64,000 nucleotides of DNA from positions 221,413,442 through 221,477,441 of the forward strand of contig NC_090450.1 in the NCBI RefSeq assembly GCF_031143425.1, in the 5' to 3' direction. Under the pieces are notes generated by a model. That model ran no database searches, was not told the origin of the DNA, and was given only the letters and a program-made list of their open reading frames with translations. The translations under genes and the position numbers were made by a program. Positions 21,596 through 32,630 of the stretch are shown here, in pieces (position 1 is the stretch's first letter; each line of letters starts with the position of its first letter). This DNA is from Pleurodeles waltl (lineage: Eukaryota; Chordata; Amphibia; Caudata; Salamandridae).

Positions 21596-22183
21596 GATAT
21601 ATAGATTATTTTCTCAGACTATTTGTGGCAGGTCTCCTGTCATATGTGAAGAACACAACACATTTTTTAAAATTGATTGATGGTGTTCAATGGGAGGATG
21701 ATTATATACTACTAACTATGGATGCCACAAGTCTCTATACATGCATTCAACATGATTTTGGGCGAATTTGCCGTTGGACACTTTATGAGAGCGAGATCGA
21801 TATCATATTTGTTATACTGAGATGATTTGTGATGTGATCAGTTATTGTCTCAAAAACAACGTTTTCTTGTTTGATACTCAGGTGTATAGGTAGGTACAGG
21901 GGACAACAATGGGTATTTGCTTTGCGCCTAGTTACGCAAATTTGTTTATGGGTTGGTGGGAGGAGCAGGTATCCATCAATATATCAGACTATGAGGATAA
22001 AGTAGTAATGTGTTGTCAATATATTGATGACATATTTGTGATCTGGAAAGGTGATGAACAGTCTGTATTAAGGTTTGCGGCAGCTTTGAATGAGAATGAA
22101 TACAACCTTCAGCTCAGTGAGCAGCATAGCAATAAACATATCCAATTTTTGGATGTAGAAGTTACAGTTCAGGATGATAACTT
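21596..22183 (+). pseudogene. Penelope-like element reverse transcriptase, interrupted
   Basis: The 5'-truncated RT begins near LLSYVKNTTHFLKLIDGVQW. Motif A is LLTMDATSLYTCIQHDFG with the catalytic Asp. After a frameshift between about 21780 and 21900 come MGICFAPSYANLFMG and the catalytic YIDDIFVIW, then QFLDVEVTVQDDN. The TMDxxSLYTxI, APSYANLFM and YIDDIFxIW forms are specific to Penelope-type RTs. The ORF is cut at 22183 by a LINE and resumes at 24421. PLEs copy their RNA by target-primed reverse transcription near telomere-type or nicked ends; this copy is dead. Confidence 0.92.
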
Positions 22184-24420
22184 TTTTTTGTTGTTGTCCT
22201 CATACACCTCACCGATAGTCACACCTTATTTCCAGCAAGGTTTACTTGCATTTAAAGCCAACGGTGGACATATCGCCCAAGGAGGACCCTGTATCACCTG
22301 CTCAGCCCACCTGGAGGAACCCAGTGGCTGACCCAGATGTAAGAGAGGGGGGGGATTTAAATCATCGGACACAATGCCCCTACAGAAGGGAAGGAGGGAG
22401 GGGAGGCACCCCTTCTAAAAGAGGAGCCCATAATTTACTTTTTTTTCCTCCTCTGCTCAGGTTCGTCCACCTTAAGATCTAATTTAGCTGTTTTCATACA
22501 CATATTCAACCAGCTCTTATATAGTGGCGGGGATGCTGTCATCCACTTTGAACAAATCTCTCTTCTGGCCAACAAAATAGCAAAGAACACAAAGTTCCTA
22601 TTGTTTCTAGACCACCCTACCATATCACTGGTTTTCCCAAAAATAATTAAGGGAAGACTTACAGTTAGTTCCTTTCCTACCATCTGTGACTGTGCACCCA
22701 CTACTTCCGTCCAAAAGAAAAACACTCCTGGGCAACCCATAAACATGTAAACATCTGCGGCCTTTGGAGCTTCACATTTGAGACAGCTCACCACTTCGCC
22801 TTTCTTTATCTTCGTGAGTTTCACTGGGGTGATGTAAACTCTATGTCTCACGCACAAATGATTCTTCCTTAACGGGGCGGCCTTAACTACCTCAAAACAC
22901 GTTCTCAATGATTCTTGCCATCCCAACTGCGCAGTTTCTTTTGTCATTATGCCTTGCCACAGCTGCTCTGGCAACTTAAACTCTCCGTCCATCTGCTCCA
23001 AAATCTCCCAGTACCACCTCGCAATCTTACAGCCATTGGGGGAGCCGTTAAAAAGATCCTTTGATAAAGGGTTCTCCCCCTGACGACTTCGTCGAGTGGA
23101 CAGTGCCCAGGAAGTCAGTTGCAAATATTTGAACCTAGACAGAGTGCCGCCTGTCATGGTACTCAGTTCTTCCCAGGAAAGTAACATCGTATCCTGTATG
23201 AGATCCCCCCAGCACTCCAGATCGGCGTCTCTTAGCGGTTTAGCCAAAGCATCTTTAAAACATTCTGGAGTGCCCGGGGAATTCCAGACAGGAGCTAGCT
23301 GGTTATAATAATCAATCTTCATGATAGATTTCACCTGACACCAACATATGGCTGCCCCCTCAGAACTTTTAGTCTTATTTTCTTAAAAATTTTTGGGTCT
23401 CCATTCTTAAAAAGGAACTGTTTTTCTGCCCCCTGAATGTTACATGTCATTGCTTTAAACATTTCGCCTACCACTGAATCGTCCAAAGAAGTAAATAACA
23501 TTCTCGAATTCCTCAACTGGTAGGCCCAAGCATATAGCTGTAGATCGGACAATGATAAACCGGACTTCTCTCTCCTCCTCCGCAGCTTTTTCCACGCAAT
23601 CCTGGGACCCTGACAGGCCCAAATAAAAGAAGTGATTGCCTGTTGGAGTTTCTTAAGATATCTGCAATCCATTAATAACGGAATGGCATTCTGGATAAAA
23701 TTAATTTTTGGAAGAAACATTTTAACCAGGTTTACCCTTCCCCGTACTGTCAGTGGCAAGTGGGCCCAGCCCTTCATTAAATTGATGCACTCTACCACCA
23801 ATGCTTCTTGGTTCCTCACCACTAACTTCTCAATATCATGGGTAATTAATAACCCTAAATAGCGTATTTCAGCCTTCCCTTGCCAGTCCTGGTTCCATAC
23901 CATAATTTCCGACTTCTCTGCATTGAACTGATAGTCAGAAACAAAACAAAACTCCTCCGCTAGTCTTTGTAATGCCGGGAGGGCAGTTGATAAATTGGCG
24001 GTAAATACCATTAAATCATCTGCATAAAGTGCAACTTTCCACTCCCACTGTTCCCATTTAAAAGCAACTATTTCAGAACACTGTCTTATTTTCCTGGCGG
24101 AGGGTTCAATATACAAATCAAACAAGAGTAGGGACAAAGGACACCCCTGCCTAGTTCCCCTCGATATCCTAAAGCAATTTGTTAGCTCCCCATTAATTAG
24201 GATTCTAGCAGAGGGGTCAGAATAGATCCATTTAATGGCTTTACAAAAATTGTTCCCTATATTATGCCTATTCAAAATATGAACTAAATAACTCCAGTTG
24301 ACCCTGTCAAAGGCATTCATAGCATCTAAAGCTATAACCCCCAAAGGGGTCCTATGAGTAGTTGCCAGATCTATTGCCCCTATCAAGGTATGGGTGAGCT
24401 CATGTAGATACCTACCCTTA
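22184..24420 (-). mobile_element. L1/Tx1-like LINE, 5'-truncated insertion in the Penelope element
   Basis: The insertion is bounded by perfect 14-bp target duplications CAGGATGATAACTT at 22170-22183 and 24421-24434. On the minus strand it is 5'-truncated in the RT, encodes RT and C-terminal region, has a 3' UTR of about 250 bp (22434-22184) and ends in an A-rich tail (complement of TTTTTTTTGTTGTTG at 22184). TSD length, 5' truncation and A tail are the usual marks of L1-type retrotransposition. Confidence 0.93.
22435..24420 (-). pseudogene. L1/Tx1-like ORF2 fragment (reverse transcriptase and C-terminal region)
   Basis: Reading from 24420, the RT shows motif A (VIALDAMNAFDRVNWSYL), motif B (RGTRQGCPLSLLLFDLYIEP) and motif C (ALYADDLMVF, catalytic Asp pair), then SGxx-type N-A-EKSEIM and thumb-like sequence to about 23340. 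A frameshift there leads into the C-terminal part, which ends at the stop near 22435 and contains VVSCLKCEAPKAADVYMFMGCPGVFFFWTE, the cysteine-rich segment of L1 ORF2, interrupted by no further stop. Only this one frameshift breaks about 660 codons, so the insertion is fairly young. Apparent codons upstream of 24421 are antisense Penelope sequence, not LINE. Confidence 0.9.
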
Positions 24421-25330
24421 CAGGATGATAACTTGAATACTAGGTTACATAGAAAAAGCCACTGTTGTGAACAGCTTATTGAATGCCAAAAGTGCCTATC
24501 CAGCCAGGTTGATAGAGAGCATTCCATATGGGGAACTATTAAGAGCTCAGCGAATTTGTAGTACTTGGGATGATTACCAGCGTGAAAGCCTAATAATATG
24601 TAGAAGATTTAAAGAAAGGGGATATAAGAACAAGACCATACAACAAGCTAAAAAACAAGGTAGATAATATCAAGAGGGAGGATCTCTTATATACAAAGGT
24701 TGATGAACGGAAGTCAGATGACAGCTTGAGATTCATCACAACATACTCGAATCAGGCATATTCAATAAGACAGATCCTTACCAAACGTGGGCACATTTTA
24801 CAGACTGATCCCACCTTAAATACTGATATTACCAATATGCCATTGGTTACTTTTCGTAAGGTCAAGTCATTAAGAGACAATTTAAGTCACAATGTGGTGA
24901 CTTCTTTCAGGATGTAAGAACATTATCAGGAAATCCGGCTGGATTTTACTGTTGTAATCAATGCAAAGCCTATACATACAGTGCTAATTGTACGGACGTA
25001 CCAAATGACAAAGGATGTGGGTCCCATGAGATAAGGGGTCACTATAACTGCAACACAGATTTTTTGTGTATACTTCTTAAAGTGCCCTTGCAACAAATTG
25101 TATGTGGGGAGCACAATACATAAGGCCACAAAGAGAGTTCTGGAACATATAAGAGCTATTCGCAATTGTGATCATAATTACCCCGTGGCTAGACATTTTC
25201 ATGTAACACATAACGGGGATGAAAGGATGCTTAGTTTTTTGGGCATTGACCAGATTAAGCCAAATATACGAGGGGGAAATAGAGAGAAAAAACTGCAGAT
25301 TTCAGAATCCAAACTGATTATCAGGTGAAA
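24421..25330 (+). pseudogene. Penelope-like element: RT C-terminus and GIY-YIG endonuclease
   Basis: The Penelope reading resumes at the second TSD copy. In scattered frames it shows NSLLNAKSAYPARLIESIPY and GELLRAQRIC (thumb region), FKERGYKNKTIQQA, then a Cys-rich linker (YCCNQCKAYTYSANC, about 24945-24990), then the endonuclease: VYFLKCPCNKLYVGSTIHKA with RVLEHIRAIRNCDHNYPVAR (about 25065-25200), and a stop near 25326. The CCHH-like linker followed by GIY-YIG is the domain order of EN-plus Penelope elements. Several frameshifts (for example near 24455 and 25060) make it non-functional. Confidence 0.9.
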
Positions 25331-26044
25331 TACTAAGTCCCTTGGGTTTGAACTCCAGTGAAGAAATGAATGTTCATTTGGGTTATACAAATACAGGTAG
25401 ATGGACACATTTTCGACCTCTAACGGGCAATTTGTGAGATTTGTAGTGCACATTAGGTGGGTATACTTTTTTATATGGTGTGGGTTGTGGTTTGGTTTGA
25501 TTTGTTTTAATTTATAGGGTGAAGTAAGGTAATTTGTACTGTGCATATCAGGTATTATTGATATACATAGGATTGGTGAACTTGGCTGTGGAAACATAAG
25601 AAAATTAGAGATTGCTCATTAGAACACATATGCACTATTTGAATTATTTTGTTCTATTGTAGGAATGAGCATATAAATCTGTATATTTATAACAAGTAGT
25701 GTTTGCCACATAATAATTATTTTAGATATATACAGTTTTCACAGTTTAAGACACAGATGATTTAGAATTATCTATGCTGAAGGACATATTACGTATGGCA
25801 TTTCAAGATAGCGGACACCTTTATTTGTATTGTTTGAATATGTGTATGTTAGTCCGTCATTTATGGTAATATTTTGAGGGCATTTGGTACGCAAATTAAA
25901 TAGCCATCCCACACGTGATCAAGGCTACGGCTGAAACGCGTGGTGAGGAGGCATCATTTTATTAAACATATGCAACTAAGCTTAGAGTCCGTGCACGTCC
26001 TTTTTAATTAGAGGAGTTGGTGCAATATATATTTATGCACCAAC
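25331..26044 (+). other. Penelope-like element 3' untranslated tail
   Basis: AT-rich sequence follows the endonuclease without other repeat ends, and contains a decayed hammerhead near 25909-25950. The end of the element is probably near 26040, where an AT microsatellite begins. Confidence 0.6.
25905..25951 (+). ncRNA. Decayed Penelope-type hammerhead ribozyme
   Basis: GTGATCA (25915-25921) stands in the place of CUGANGA, followed by stem II AGGC-TAC-GGCT (one mismatch), GAAACGCGT (25933-25941) with the minimal stem III of Penelope hammerheads, then GG in place of the cleavable base. Flanking CCCACAC / GTGAGG can pair as stem I. Penelope elements are known to carry such motifs in their terminal repeats. 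The core changes should abolish cleavage. Confidence 0.6.
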
Positions 26045-26065
26045 TCATATATATATGTATGTATG

Positions 26066-26124
<59 letters not shown>

Positions 26125-26125
26125 T
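26045..26125. repeat. (AT)n / (GTAT)n microsatellite
   Basis: Simple TA and GTAT repeats, ending in ACACAC. Confidence 0.95.
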
Positions 26126-26289
26126 AGCCATGTAGGGTTTTGGTAAATGGTAACACAAACTGTCTCCTAGGAAACTTCTTAACTGCCAACGCTCTTTCTC
26201 GACGAAAGTATCACTGATTCATTTAAGACTTTTTGTATTTCTTTAGCTTTTTCTAATAGACATACCTGTCTGCTTTTAAGTAGGCCTTT

Positions 26290-27935
26290 CTCCATGCTGT
26301 CTTGAGCACCTCTGTAGATAGTTTAATAGACTTCAGTGCTTCTTGGATCTGGTTTTTTTGGCGCGATTGCCCTCACAGCAGAATTCTTGAGCAACAGGTT
26401 TCTCTGAAAATCGTTCTCAAGAGTTTCAAACTCTTTACAGCTTTGTTAAGATCTTCAGAACCTTCTGTATGTTTTAGATGCTCTTCCAATTAATTTACCC
26501 ATTTGCAAAAGTTGTCAGTTGCACATGTTAAAGCAATCTTCGAGCCATCTATGGACCATAACAGACTATTACATTTTAAACCTTTGGACCTTGACGAGGT
26601 ACAGTATCTTTTTCTATCTGTCAAGTCTGGTTCTGACCCAGCTGCACGTGCTATTTTGGAGTGTTGAATGGAAGTGCTTCTGTCCAGTATTTGGAGAGCT
26701 TATTAATAACTCTTTTGCTGCTGCTCAAGTTACAGCAAAGTGGAAGCATGCTTCTGTGGTGACGTTTTCAAAAAACGCCTTCTATTGATCCCATTAAAGC
26801 TGAGAATTATAGACCAATCCCGTTATACACTTGTCTCTCGAAAATGGCAGAAAATGTTTTGAATTAAGAGCTCTCAATGTTCATGGAAGCAAAGATCCTT
26901 CTCCATAGAGCTCAATCGGGCTTTTGTTCCTGGGGTTTCACTGAGTCAGCTCTTCTGTCTTTCTTGCAGGGCTGCTGTTTTGAGGTCATACTGGAACCTT
27001 TTCATCTCTGATTCTGTCACTGTAGCAGGCGGTGCTGCAGGGCTCCTTGTTGAGCCCTATCCTATTGTACGCTGATGACATGCAGTTAATTGTCACCTTA
27101 ACACTGAATTCTGCTAGCACGGCGACTTCTCTGAGAGCCTGCTTGTCAGAAATGTAATGCAAGCAACACTGAGGTCTTTATTTTGGGAAAGCAGACGTCA
27201 ATCTCGTCTCCCGATTGGTGGCAATCTACCATATGCACCCTTCCTTCACCAAAGCCTAGAGTTAAAAGACTAGGCATTTGGTTTGATGAAAACCTTACTT
27301 TTGACAATCAAGTCATAGCCTTGTCAGGCAAATGCTTTCGGACGCTAAAATCCCTGAAGAACATAATTTGCGTTCTGCCTGAGTCTGCCAAAAAACTGTG
27401 AGTCAGGCACGTGTTCTCTCCCTGTGGGATTATTGTAAAATCCTTTACTTGGGAGTCTCTCAGTGTCGGCTGATGAGACTCCAGTGCGTTCAGATTTCAA
27501 CGGCCAGACTTTTGTTAAATCTTTTTAAGCGGGCCTCTATGAGTGCAGCTCTGTGCAAATTGCACTGGCACCCAATCAAAAAACATCTTTCCTTTAATGC
27601 TCTCTGCTATTGCTATCGAGCCTTTAGGAAGACAGAGGCCAGTTACTTGCACCCGCTTATCAAGCATTACTCTCCTAGTCTCAGGTCTTCTGAGACTTTG
27701 TTGGCTCAAATATCCAGAGCTAAGAAGGTCCTCATTGGGTGCAGTTCCATCAGTTTTTTGGCACCCAAGTTATGGAACTCTCTTCCTCTCGGCCTTAGGC
27801 AATCGGAGACAGAGGCTCTGTTCTGAAAACATGGCTTTTTAGATAGGCTGTTTGTTGTCTAGTAAAGTATCCTGTGAGTTTCTGACTATGCAGCCTTGGG
27901 ACACTTATTCGAAGTAACTAGCGCTTAAGAAATAT
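26290..27935 (+). pseudogene. L2/CR1-like LINE, decayed ORF2
   Basis: Frame-scattered RT sequence: FKPLDLDEVQYLFLSVKSGS (about 26575), SFAAAQVTAKWKHASVV (26725), a NYRPIPL-like stretch near 26810, YADDMQLIVTL (catalytic motif, about 27070), VKRLGIWFDENLTFDNQV (27265), then the C-terminal region LRLQCVQISTARLLLN, KLHWHPIKKHLSFNALCYCY and SYLHPLIKHYSPSLRSSETL (27475-27700), ending with LAPKLWNSLPLGLRQSETEA. The order is that of a jockey-superfamily LINE of the L2/CR1/Rex1 type. Between about 26950 and 27070 part of the RT is deleted. It ends at CGCTTAAGAAATATTATTATT, the usual junction to an (ATT)n tail. Confidence 0.85.
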
Positions 27936-27968
27936 TATTATTATTATTGTTGTTATTATTATTGTTGT

Positions 27969-28045
<77 letters not shown>
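27936..28045 (+). repeat. (ATT)n microsatellite tail of the LINE
   Basis: About 110 bp of ATT/GTT triplets directly follow the LINE 3' end, as expected for the tail of this clade. Confidence 0.95.
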
Positions 28046-28046
<1 letters not shown>

Positions 28047-28694
28047 AGATAAAGTGTGGCCTGCTTTAGGCATAGGTCCTCACACTAGGAAATAGAGACC
28101 CAATATTATAAGATCTTTGTATGAAATCCAGTGGGGATACAATGAGAGGCTTAGGTTCAGCCCAATTTTTTTTAAACCAGCTAATTCCTCTTTAAAGTGT
28201 GCTGGTGCACTGAGATATTGACAGCCCCAACCCACACTACAAGACCCACCATTGTCTATTTTTAATTAGCAACCTCCAAATTAAAGCTAAGCAGATTCTG
28301 AAAATTCTAATTGCATTCAGTGCCCATTGTTAGCTGAATATTGTAGTAAAAGCTTAAACAATCTCTGAGCTAAACCACTGGATACTGTTTAATGAGAATT
28401 CTAATCGGCATTCATTGTTAGTGGCACTTTCAATAATCTCTCCCTTCTACAGCCAGAATGGTTTTAAAAAAAGGCAAATATGTTATTCGCACATACTACA
28501 TTCTGAATATTTGTTATTTTTATTTTTCCTACAGATGCCCAAACACTATGGTGCAGTATTCCACATAGTGTCAAATAAATTCCTCATTATTTGAATAGGA
28601 ACAGCTTTTTTAAGCTGCCCACCCAAATGAGGTATATTGTGAGTGACACATAACATGGCCAAGTAGTGCTATCTGGGTTTCTGGAGATATTTAT
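28046..28694. other. No recognised feature
   Basis: AT-rich DNA; no element ends or coding signal. Confidence 0.5.
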
Positions 28695-29320
28695 GGCCTC
28701 ATTTAGGAAGCCAGTGTTAGCGATGCTCCAGTGACACTGTGTCCTATTCCACAAGGGAGCGTTAATCCAGTTTGCGTGGCTTAACGCCACCTTGTAAATA
28801 TAGGCCCCCTCCATGCTGTTTTCAGTGGCAGAGGGGTGTGAAATGGAGGTTGCTGTGGGTGTTTCCACGCAACAACCATTGCTTTTGACACTGCCCCGGA
28901 TTTACGAGAAATCATAAACCTTAGACAGTACCAAAACACTAATGTCAACCCAGGAGTGGCTTAGAGTGGTGTGATGATTAGAAATACTTTTATTTCTCCT
29001 TGTTTTGCTTTTTCAGTCTGCAGCACCCATAGAAGTAACAAATCGCCATTATTGATTGTTTATGTGCAGGAAGGGACACCTTCCTACACATAAACAATCA
29101 TTCCCTGCAAACAGGCACCCTTGCAGGCACCTTTGCACTGGTGCAAGGGTGCCTGGGTTCGTGCTAGGCAGCTAATCTTCACGCCAGCACAATGGAAAAC
29201 ACAGGGGTGCACCGTATTGTAGTAAATAAGGAGCATCCCTGCATTTCTGAAATGACGCAGCACAGCGCTGCAAACATTTGCCACAGCACCATGCTGCACC
29301 ACTTCTTTCTAAATTAGGCC
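28695..29320. mobile_element. Foldback non-autonomous element
   Basis: The left end GGCCTCATTTAGGAA and the right end, reversed, GGCCTAATTTAGAAA, form imperfect terminal inverted repeats. Internal hairpins occur at 29058-29095 (TTGTTTATGTGCAGGAAGG with CCTTCCTACACATAAACAA) and around 29120-29155 (GGCACC...TTGCACTGGTGCAAGGGTGCC). No TSD is clear. The right half matches 14150-14276. Confidence 0.6.
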
Positions 29321-29382
29321 AAAAGAAACAATTACATTTTGGCCTTCTAGTTTATCATGCTTTGACACCTCATAAACCCAAG

Positions 29383-29383
29383 C

Positions 29384-29455
<72 letters not shown>

Positions 29456-29457
29456 TG
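29383..29457. repeat. (TATC)n microsatellite
   Basis: About 18 uninterrupted tetranucleotide copies. Confidence 0.97.
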
Positions 29458-29967
29458 ATATACAGATGGTAAATAAATAGATAGACGTGACTAGACTAAT
29501 CTGCTCAAGTAGCAGATGGAAACTGCACCACACTCTGCACCATGGTTCTACACCCTTGAATTGTTGAGATCACATACACTCTTAGGTGGTCATTCCAACC
29601 TTGGCGGTAAAAGCCACTTACCTCTGTCAGAAGACCGCCAACATACCGCGGCGGCCGCAGTAAACCGCCACGGTCATTCTGACCCACAACAGTCAAACCG
29701 CTAAAATACAGACATCCACAAAAGTCCGCCACACCAAAGGCCAGCGAGAAACTGGCGATGACCAAACCTCCACCGTCACGCCAACAGAAATACGCCCACA
29801 CTATCACGACACACGAATCCACGCGGCGGTCTTTCAACCGCGGTATACCATTGGCGGTACACACCGGCGCGCTCAAAATACACACACACTTACAAAACAC
29901 AGCCACATTGGACAATTACAAATACACACACCTGATACACATACACACACCACTCCCACACACCCAC

Positions 29968-30800
29968 TGAACTGGGCACCGCCGTCTCAAGCACCGCTGA
30001 ACTGGGCACCGCCGTCTCAAGCACCGCTGAACTGAGCCCTTCATCTCAAGCACCGCTGAACTGGGCACCGCCGTCTCAAGCACCGCTGAACTGGGCACTG
30101 CCGCCTCAAGCACCGCTGAACTGGGCACCGCCGTCTCAAGCACCGCTGAACTGGGCACCGCCGTCTCAAGCACCGCTGAACTGGGCCCTTCATCTCAAGC
30201 ACCGCTGAACTGGGTCCTTCATCTCAAGCACCGCTGAACTGGGCACCGCCGTCTCAAGTACCGCTGAACTGGGCCCTTCATCTCAAGCACCGCTGAACTG
30301 GGCACCGCCGTCTCAAGTACAGCTGAACTGGGCCCTTCATCTCAAGCACCGCGGAACTCGGCACCGCCGTCTCAAGTACCGCTGAACTGGGCCCTTCATC
30401 TCAAGCACCGCTGAACTGGACACCGCCGGCTCAAGTACCGCTGAACTGGGCCCTTCATCTCAAGCACCGCTGAACTGGGCACCGCCGTCTCAAGCACCGC
30501 TGAACTGGGCCCTTCATCTCAAGCACCGCTGAACTGGGCACCGCCGTCTCAAGCACCGCTGAACTGGGTTCTTCATCTCAAGCACCGCTGAACTGGGCCC
30601 TCCATCTCAAACACCGCTGAACTGGGCCCTTCATCTCAAGCACCGCTGAACTGGGCACTGCCGTCTAAAGCACCGCTGAACTGGGCACCGCCGTCTCAAG
30701 CACCGCTGAACTGGGCCCTTCATCTCATGCACCGCTGAACTGGGCCCTTCATCTCAAGCACCACTGAACTGGGCACCGCCGTCTCAAGCACTGCTGAACC
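29968..30800 (-). repeat. 30-bp minisatellite, expanded array
   Basis: About 28 tandem copies of CTGAACTGGGCACCGCCGTC / TCAAGCACCG-type units. A second variant with CCCTTCATCTCAAG alternates with the first in the middle of the array. It is homologous, in reverse, to the array at 6975-7490. Confidence 0.93.
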
Positions 30801-31467
30801 ATGAGCGCCAGGGGCTGGCCCGCATCTTAGTCGGGCAGGGCTGCACAAAGCAGTCTGGGCACCAGGCCCCACCCAGAACCAGTGGAGACTGTTATCCACT
30901 TGTGAGACTGTGGCTTTGCACTCGCCAGGATTGAACAGTGGGCAACCCACCCACTTGTGAAACTTGACAGACTGTGGCTTTGCACTCCCCAGGATTGAAC
31001 AGTGGCCATGGAGGCCCCTTCGTGGATCTGGCGTCGTGGACTCATCTGGCTGAGGTGCCCCCCCTTCCCTTCCCCCTGAGGTGCCTGTAGTTTTGCTATC
31101 TGATGCCCCTGCAGTTTTCTCTCCATTGGAGTCAGGTATCTTGTGTGGGCTTTGCCCATGTGATTTGGGCCCAGTGGTCCACGGACAATACATGCTACAA
31201 TGCTCGGACTTGTACATTTATGTATATAACAGTTTTTGATGTAGAATTATATTTTTAAGCCAGTAATACAATATATTCCTATGTTTAGAATCATTTTCTT
31301 TTGTGTTTGCATTCTTCAGGGGGGTTTGGGGGGTGTCACTCTGATGTGTTGATACGCATTGATGTGTGTGTTGTAGTGGGTGAGGGTGAGGGTGGGTGTG
31401 TCGCGTATGTGTGTACCCGTAATATTTTCTCCACCCCCCTCCCCTGTGTCGTAGGTGCAGTACTCAC

Positions 31468-31550
31468 CGCTGTCTTCTGCGCCGGCGTTCGTGCTCCTGG
31501 TAGAGGAGTAGGAACACAATCGCTGGGAGTATGTGGAGTTCGGGTTCCAT
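31468..31550 (-). pseudogene. Harbinger transposase exon 1 remnant
   Basis: On the minus strand, ATG at 31550 opens MEPELHILPAIVFLLLYQEH followed by an Arg-rich end and donor GTGAGTAC, 83 bp as in the full copy at 6220-6302. Ten amino-acid or silent differences are spread without a stop or indel. The downstream exon is absent, so no transposase can be made from this copy. Confidence 0.75.
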
Positions 31551-31882
31551 GCTGTCCTTATTCCTCGTGGGCTGTATGGAGGTGAGCGTTTTCCCTTCGA
31601 AATGGCTGTTTCCGCCATGTTTTTATGGGAGGGGCTACCGCCCCGGAAAAGGTGGTGGATTGGTAGGTTGTGATACAGTGGGCGGTACATTGTCTCCCGC
31701 CTGTCTGTTGGCGGTGACCGCCGCGCTGTTTGTTTGTGCCGCCGTGGCGGGCGGTGTGGTAATGTGGCGGTCTCTGTTGGCGGTTTCCGCCAGGGTCGGA
31801 ATTCCATTTTTTTTCTCGCCAGCCTGTATGCGGTTTGGCCGCTGGTTTAACACCGACCGCCAGGGTTGGAATGACCCCCTTA

Positions 31883-32575
31883 GTCTCTTATACTAATACA
31901 TTATTTTACTGCTAAATCCATAATGATATTTGTAAGAAATTAGGGGGTTTAGTTGTAACGATGTGAGTCCTTCACAAGTAATGAGTCCATAAATTTCCTT
32001 TTCTGGGAATAAAGTACCCATATTGTAACATTTGACTCTCTCGGGGTAGCAAAACAAAGTAATCCATGGTCTAATCAGATGAGGGTGTGGGGGCTAGTAC
32101 CCTCAGCTCGCCTGTACTTGATAAATAATTGACCCATCTGCACTTTTTCTTATAGAAATTAAAAGTATTTTATTAAACACACCCACGTCTAAATATTAAA
32201 CATTAATTACAGACGTATACAATCAGGGAGATAGAAATACCTTTGGTGACACCCTCAAAAGAGTTCATAGCGCCAGAAAACCCCGAGCCCAGGCACACTA
32301 TCCCACCCACCTATACTAGAAACAATAGCACAATATACACAGTGTCACTATCAATAGGGCAAGCCTACTGGCTTTGTCTCTAAGCACATTAGTAAAAGCA
32401 GAACTATGTTATATTTCACCATGCAACACCACTGAAATCAACTGGGATAGTGGCAACATTCAGTTCTAGGAATTATAACATAAAACCTTGCATTGTCAAT
32501 CATCAACATTGTCAATAAAGCATTATGCTGAATAACATATGTCCCAGAATCTTATTTCAACCTTTACACAGCTTG
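31883..32575. other. No recognised feature
   Basis: AT-rich DNA; a possible polyadenylation-like AATAAA at 32009 has no element around it that I can define. Confidence 0.45.
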
Positions 32576-32577
32576 CT

Positions 32578-32630
32578 TTAACCAACCAACCACCCAACCA
32601 CCCAACCAAACAACCAACCAGCCAACCAAG
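32578..32630. repeat. (AACC)n microsatellite
   Basis: Imperfect AACC/ACCC tetranucleotides. Confidence 0.9.

Larger units (their letters stand above)
29585..31879 (-). mobile_element. Harbinger deletion derivative, inverted relative to the full copy
   Basis: The ends GGTGGTCATTCCAACCTTGG (29585) and, reversed, GGGGGTCATTCCAACCCTGG (31879) match those of 5901-11604, with TTA target duplications at 29582-29584 and 31880-31882. 29585-29880 is the reverse of the full element's right end; 30800-31879 is the reverse of its left end, including exon 1. The Myb gene and the transposase exon 2 are missing. The 30-bp array in the middle is longer than in the full copy. Without transposase coding it can only have moved with help from another copy. 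Confidence 0.92.

Noticed and set aside
21909..22331. 140-codon frame taken as one protein
   Set aside because: Only the part before 22184 is Penelope RT; the rest is antisense LINE 3' UTR past the TSD.
23331..24527. 398-codon frame taken as a whole LINE protein
   Set aside because: Codons before 24420 are antisense Penelope sequence upstream of the LINE's truncated 5' edge.
29968..30800. Regular 30-bp repeat that could be mistaken for a CRISPR array
   Set aside because: There are no unique spacers; units abut directly, and it lies in a eukaryotic transposon.
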